The notes under the pieces are model-generated. The model was given only the letters and a program-made list of their open reading frames with translations, was not told where the DNA came from and made no database searches. From positions 1 through 9,038 of the forward strand of contig DRTC01000229.1 in the NCBI GenBank assembly GCA_011372345.1: DNA of 9,038 nucleotides, in the 5' to 3' direction. Positions 5,568 through 9,038 of the stretch are shown piece after piece (the stretch's first letter is position 1; every line of letters starts with the position of its first letter). The DNA comes from Candidatus Cloacimonadota bacterium (GTDB lineage Bacteria > Cloacimonadota > Cloacimonadia > Cloacimonadales > TCS61). The translations under genes were made by a program, and so were the position numbers.

Positions 5568-8213
5568 TCATTTTTTTTTATTAATTTGTGCATTCAGCAC
5601 AGCATCTATTTTAGCTTCTGTTTCTTCCAGATGGGCGATGGTTATCTGATCGAGTTCCTTTTTATTTAGAGAATCTATCTTTTTTTGAATTTCGGAAAGG
5701 TCAAAACGAGCCAGGGAAATCGCATCATGTGGAATGTTTCTGTTTTCATTCAGGACAATTTCAGAAATTCGATGCAAATGCATTCTCTGTAATTCCCGAC
5801 GGTAACTTCCAATATTTTCATTAGTTTCGAGTTCCCACCAAACTTCATTGCTAACTGCTGAAAACATCTCCGACATGCTGAATTTTTCTTCTCCATCCTC
5901 GAATTTCAGTTCATTATCGAACAATCTTCCCAAAACCAGGGGATCATACAAATGGGAAAGCACGATCGCTTGAATATAAGCAATCGAATTGTGAATTGAG
6001 TAATCCGCTCGGTTTCTCGACCAGACACCTCCGGTGAAAGTACCCATTTTTTCATAAACTAATTTATTCAAAAGTTCAGAAGGGAAATAAAAGGCATCTT
6101 CCGAAAGGATATTTTCCATTAAAAAATCCATTGCTCGTTTCTGCTCAGCAGCAGGTACAACCTCGAACGGAATTCTCCCTTCAGGATCACCAATATGATC
6201 TCGATGTGCATATAATCCACCAATGTATTTACTGATATTATGAGCTGCTCCCCGATATTCACTTAATCCCTGATTGAAAATCCTTAATATTTTTTTAAAG
6301 GATTCACCTTCTTTTTCAAAATTTTCAGGAATATTTTCCCATAATTCTTTAGCGATTTGAATTCTATCTTCATAGAATTTTATGGGATCATTTCCCAGAT
6401 CGAAAATATTACAGGATGGATCGATTCCTCTGCTGGACATTCCAAAAGTATCTTCGTCAGTTCCGTAATCAAGCATTTTATCGGTGCAGCGACAGGCAAT
6501 TTTTTCGAGTTTTTCCGCTTCCTCATCTTCATTAAAAATCGAATAACCGTATTCGATCATCCATTTATCCCATGCTCCAACTTGATTTTGGAAATAGCTC
6601 CCCTGTTCTCCATCGATTGGAGCAAGGTTTATGGGAGTGTAATCCATGATCGAACCGGTTAATCCATTTCTGGTTGTGAATTTCTTATCCTGAAGTTCTT
6701 TCTCTGTAAAAACTGTAGTAGCTTTGAAATTATGCCTTAAACCGAGAGTATGACCGACTTCATGGCAAACAAGAGCAATTACTCCCTGATCAACAAATTC
6801 ATCGAGATCAATGGTTTTTCCGATTTTTCCTCTTGCTGTAAGAAGACTGTATCCCAAACTTAACTGCTGCCGCATTCCTTCTGCATAAGAACAATGGTTT
6901 CCAAAATTTCTGTAATCATGATTTTCTTCTTTCCATTCAGCAGATTTTAGTCCGTCAGTCCAGCTTTCCGGATTTATGACTTCCTCATATTCAATATAAA
7001 AATATCTCAAAAAATCCACGCTGACCCGAATATCTGCATCATAAATTTCTCCGGTATAAGGATTTGCATGAGAAGGTCCGACAGCATAACCTCCTCCGGG
7101 CTGAACTATCCAGCATATCGTATTATAACGGCTATCCGCAGGATCCCAATCCGCATCATCGGGCATTTCTTTAACCACAATTGCATCCTCGATCCCTATC
7201 TCCTCAAAAGCATCATTCCAGAGCAAAATTCCCTTCTTCACCGCAGGTTTGAATCTTTCCGGGATCGTATTTTCCAGCCAGAAAACAATTGGTTCTTTTG
7301 CTTTAGAACTTTTTTTTCTTGGATTTTCTTTTTCCAGATGCCAGCGATTGATATATCGAAGGTAAGGAGTTTCCGTGAGCAGATCGGTGTAATCCTGGAA
7401 AATCGTATTGAAAAATCCGATCCTGTCATCCGCAAGCCGCGGTTTATAATCAGTTTCCGGGATAACTGAAAGACTGTAATGATAGCGATGGATCATACTT
7501 CGTGAATCAGGTAAAGTATAAATGTATTTTCCTTCATTGTTCTTGAAATGCAGAACGACATCGATTTCAGTATTAAAAGGGAAAGATTTGATCTTATCAA
7601 AATAACTGTTGTCCTTATCGAAAGAAAATTTCCTTTTTCGTCGAGAAGTTGAATTCTCCACATTGGTCATATCTTTGAGAAATAGGTCGGAAGCATCGAT
7701 CAGAACAGCTCCTGTTTCTTTGTGAGGTTTACAACTCTGTTTCGCAGATGCAATGATGGAATTAGAAATACTATTTTCCAGAGCTCGTTTCATTGCTGGT
7801 TCTTCAGCTCTGAATTTGAGATTTTTCTCGATCAACTGGATTCTCTTATGAACTTTCTTGAAGAAAAAAGGAAAATTCCAGAGTGAAGATGATGCATCGA
7901 ACATATAAGCATCTCCGGATTGCCGGGTCATGGTGCAGAGATAGATTTTCTCAAATTGTTCGGGCTTGATCTCCAGATATACTTTTCCTTCTTCATCATC
8001 GCGATAAAGATTGAACAGTCCTTCGATCTTCTCAAAATCCTGCACAAATTTCTCAAAACCGGTTTTTGCTGCTAAACTATCTGCCTGGATATCCTGAACG
8101 GCTTTTTTTATTTCTTCGGGTGTGAGAGAATCTGTGTTTTCCATTTTATCGGTGGCAGATAACAAAAGTATAATAAGAAAAAAAAACAAAATATGAAAAA
8201 CAAATTTTTTCAT
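5568..8213 (-). CDS. Exported zinc metalloprotease, DUF5117/DUF4953 (met-zincin) family
   Basis: An 881-residue protein, a normal length for this family. Residues 1-20 are hydrophobic (MKKFVFHILFFFLIILLLSA) and act as a signal peptide or membrane anchor; there is no lipobox Cys. The N-terminal part (about 50-300) matches the DUF5118/DUF5117 architecture, with ...GLFNLYRDDEEGKVYLEI and a basic stretch RRKRKF near 191. The catalytic part carries LVCHEVGHTLGLRHNF, with zinc ligands His484, His488 and His494 and catalytic Glu485. A Met-turn candidate SIMDYTP (Met523) follows about 30 residues later, as expected of met-zincins. WIVQPGGGYAVGPSHANPYTGEIYDADIRVS (368-398) is also typical of the family. 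The remaining C-terminal half is largely helical and ends in a lysine tail. The start is supported by AGGAG nine bases upstream. The family's substrates are poorly known; periplasmic or extracellular peptide cleavage is inferred. It precedes the SH3-protein gene in a probable two-gene operon. A toxin-antitoxin pair lies 47 bases upstream on the same strand. Confidence 0.92.
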   Translation of the reverse strand: MKKFVFHILFFFLIILLLSATDKMENTDSLTPEEIKKAVQDIQADSLAAKTGFEKFVQDFEKIEGLFNLYRDDEEGKVYLEIKPEQFEKIYLCTMTRQSGDAYMFDASSSLWNFPFFFKKVHKRIQLIEKNLKFRAEEPAMKRALENSISNSIIASAKQSCKPHKETGAVLIDASDLFLKDMTNVENSTSRRKRKFSFDKDNSYFDKIKSFPFNTEIDVVLHFKNNEGKYIYTLPDSRSMIHRYHYSLSVIPETDYKPRLADDRIGFFNTIFQDYTDLLTETPYLRYINRWHLEKENPRKKSSKAKEPIVFWLENTIPERFKPAVKKGILLWNDAFEEIGIEDAIVVKEMPDDADWDPADSRYNTICWIVQPGGGYAVGPSHANPYTGEIYDADIRVSVDFLRYFYIEYEEVINPESWTDGLKSAEWKEENHDYRNFGNHCSYAEGMRQQLSLGYSLLTARGKIGKTIDLDEFVDQGVIALVCHEVGHTLGLRHNFKATTVFTEKELQDKKFTTRNGLTGSIMDYTPINLAPIDGEQGSYFQNQVGAWDKWMIEYGYSIFNEDEEAEKLEKIACRCTDKMLDYGTDEDTFGMSSRGIDPSCNIFDLGNDPIKFYEDRIQIAKELWENIPENFEKEGESFKKILRIFNQGLSEYRGAAHNISKYIGGLYAHRDHIGDPEGRIPFEVVPAAEQKRAMDFLMENILSEDAFYFPSELLNKLVYEKMGTFTGGVWSRNRADYSIHNSIAYIQAIVLSHLYDPLVLGRLFDNELKFEDGEEKFSMSEMFSAVSNEVWWELETNENIGSYRRELQRMHLHRISEIVLNENRNIPHDAISLARFDLSEIQKKIDSLNKKELDQITIAHLEETEAKIDAVLNAQINKKK

Positions 8214-8260
8214 TTTTTATGCTCCTGTACAATTGTTTTTATATTACAAGAAAAATTACA

Positions 8261-8533
8261 TCATGGAAATATTCTATAAATATCTTTTCGATGTGCAATC
8301 CGCTGACAAATAATAAGTTTTTGAGATTTAATGATTGTTATACCAATCCTGTAATTTCCAATTCTGATCTTATATTTATCCTGATATCCGGTCATTTGCT
8401 CAATATAGCCAAGCTTAAAAGGATTTTTAAATAACAGATCTTCAAATACAATCTTTTCTGCTTTCGTCTTTATTTCAACAGGTAACTTAAAAAGCTCTTT
8501 CAAAAAGCGTTTTGAGTATTCAATTTTCCACAT
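8261..8533 (-). CDS. RelE/ParE-family toxin of a type II toxin-antitoxin pair
   Basis: A 90-residue small basic protein with the RelE/ParE layout. It has an N-terminal helix pair (KRFLKELFKLPVEIKTKAEKIV), then the strand motif KYKIRIGNYRIGITI (53-67) and the C-terminal IAHRKDIYRIFP (79-90). Arg62, Arg82 and Tyr86 occupy the places of the RelE residues that act on ribosome-bound mRNA; this is positional inference, so both RelE-like mRNA cleavage and ParE-like gyrase inhibition remain open. The ATG overlaps the last 14 bases of the antitoxin gene. I see no ribosome binding site of its own, so translation is probably coupled to the antitoxin. The stop is 47 bases before the metalloprotease start on the same strand, so some read-through into that gene is possible. 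Confidence 0.88.
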   Translation of the reverse strand: MWKIEYSKRFLKELFKLPVEIKTKAEKIVFEDLLFKNPFKLGYIEQMTGYQDKYKIRIGNYRIGITIIKSQKLIICQRIAHRKDIYRIFP

Positions 8534-8729
8534 TATTTTTCAATGATCTATAATATTCTTTTGCTTCATCAATATTAAGTCTTTTTTTGTCTTTTACTTC
8601 ATCCATCAATTTTGCTAATCCGTAATTCTCGATAATTTCTTCTAAATGTTCGAATTCAGCGATCGGGATCTGGATGGCAACTGGAATATGGCTTTCATCG
8701 AGAACAATATTTTTATGGATATTAAGCAT
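8520..8729 (-). CDS. Phd/YefM-like antitoxin
   Basis: A 69-residue acidic protein directly ahead of the RelE/ParE toxin, the usual antitoxin-first order. The N-terminal strand IVLDESHIPVAIQIPIAEFEHLEEIIENYG (8-37) follows the pattern of Phd/YefM-type and related short antitoxins, with a small DNA-binding and dimerisation region. The C-terminal KDKKRLNIDEAKEYYRSLKNN is the expected toxin-wrapping helix. Start 8729 is preceded by GAGGGAG (8738-8744), eight bases upstream. Antitoxins of this type repress their own operon, alone or with the toxin, and the inverted repeat at 8745-8782 is placed to serve that. The exact antitoxin family is uncertain; the pairing with the toxin is the stronger evidence. 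Confidence 0.85.
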   Translation of the reverse strand: MLNIHKNIVLDESHIPVAIQIPIAEFEHLEEIIENYGLAKLMDEVKDKKRLNIDEAKEYYRSLKNNVEN

Positions 8730-8744
8730 TATTCTAACTCCCTC

Positions 8745-8782
8745 TTTTATCTAAAAAATTCAATACCCTTTTTAAGATAAAA
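8745..8782 (-). promoter_or_regulatory. Candidate operator of the toxin-antitoxin operon
   Basis: TTTTATCTAAAAAA (8745-8758) and TTTTTAAGATAAAA (8769-8782) are inverted copies matching at 13 of 14 bases with a 10-base centre. The element ends next to the antitoxin ribosome binding site. On the minus strand a TTGACA (8790-8795) lies just upstream; the best -10 candidate, TAAAAA, is 15 bases away inside the repeat, so the promoter call is weak while the symmetry is clear. The location fits autoregulation. Chance AT-rich symmetry is the alternative. Confidence 0.5.
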
Positions 8783-8816
8783 TATTCCGTGTCAAATTAA
8801 ATTTGTTTTTGGAATA

Positions 8817-8856
8817 AAAAAACCTTCAACCGGATATTTCAGATCGAAGGTTTTTT
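8817..8856. terminator. Terminator-type hairpin with flanking A and T runs
   Basis: AAAAAACCTTC (8817-8827) pairs with GAAGGTTTTTT (8846-8856) across an 18-base loop. The A run on one side and T run on the other make it usable on both strands. On the minus strand it would insulate the toxin-antitoxin operon from whatever lies beyond the window edge. Confidence 0.75.
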
Positions 8857-9038
8857 GTAGGGCTGAACTTGTTCTGCATATTTTAAAACAAGTTCCGAAC
8901 TGCAATCTCAAAGCAGGAGCTTTGCGTTACAACGGAACAAAGTTTCGTGATACTTTACCATCAATATCTTTCAGAAGCTCTCTCATTACCATTAACCGTC
9001 AATTGATAAAACTTGTATAATAATTATGTTTTATTTAA
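8857..9038. other. Non-coding edge region with nested palindromes
   Basis: No convincing gene. GAACTTGTT (8865-8873) pairs with AACAAGTTC (8887-8895). CAAAGC-AGGA-GCTTTG (8909-8924) is a second hairpin. GTTCCG (8892-8897) can pair with CGGAAC (8933-8938) around that second hairpin, which would compete with the first. On the plus strand TATAAT at 9016-9021 is a possible -10 box, but the -35 candidate TTAACC (8992-8997) is weak. The structured part looks like a repeated palindromic unit or the end of an untranslated transcript; I cannot decide which. Confidence 0.5.

Noticed and set aside
5549..5593. Longer start for the SH3-domain protein, adding 15 residues.
   Set aside because: It overlaps the metalloprotease end, has no ribosome binding site, and would bury the signal peptide behind a charged extension.
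7068..7469. A 133-codon plus-strand frame inside the metalloprotease gene.
   Set aside because: Antisense shadow of a strongly supported protease sequence; no recognisable domain.
8941..9007. A 21-codon minus-strand frame starting at an ATG near 8992 and ending in TAA just before the palindromes (MVMRELLKDIDGKVSRNFVPL).
   Set aside because: Too short, no ribosome binding site, and it ends in repeat-like sequence. It could be a gene remnant, but nothing supports expression.

Overview
The window is AT-rich bacterial DNA. Predicted secreted proteins with MKK-type signal peptides dominate it. One of them ends in a FlgD-like/type IX secretion-style C-terminal module, and another is a DUF5117/DUF4953-type met-zincin. 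This combination suggests the FCB superphylum (Cloacimonadota- or Bacteroidota-like). The lineage is inferred from protein style only; no rRNA or other marker gene is present.

Left part, plus strand (1-2342): the 3' half of a GH130 mannoside phosphorylase-type gene runs in from the window edge. It overlaps by 10 bases a class I glutamine amidotransferase (GATase). The GATase frame has no stop. It runs through about 100 bases of small palindromic repeats directly into a second protein that has its own ribosome binding site, signal peptide and CBM9-like domain. I read this as two genes whose boundary has been eroded by repeat DNA, so that the open frame is now a 617-codon fusion. A rho-independent terminator follows.

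Middle part, minus strand (2532-8213): there are three genes for exported proteins. A DUF5117/DUF4953-type zinc metalloprotease (HEVGH...H motif) is followed 19 bases later by a small SH3-domain protein, and these probably form one operon. After a gap with a near-perfect 38-base hairpin comes a papain-like (C1) cysteine protease. It has a lectin-like domain, two FN3-like domains and the C-terminal sorting module, and it has no visible inhibitory propeptide.

Right part, minus strand (8261-8729): a compact type II toxin-antitoxin pair (Phd/YefM-like antitoxin, RelE/ParE toxin) with a 14-base gene overlap. A 13/14-matching inverted repeat sits just upstream of the antitoxin ribosome binding site and is a good candidate operator. 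The last 180 bases carry a terminator-type hairpin and nested palindromes but no convincing gene.

The plus-strand cluster points to capture and phosphorolysis of mannose-containing glycans. The minus-strand genes point to extracellular or surface protein degradation. I did not find a clearly new multi-gene system. The most unusual points are the repeat-bridged GATase/CBM9 fusion frame, the propeptide-less C1 protease, and the palindromic elements.
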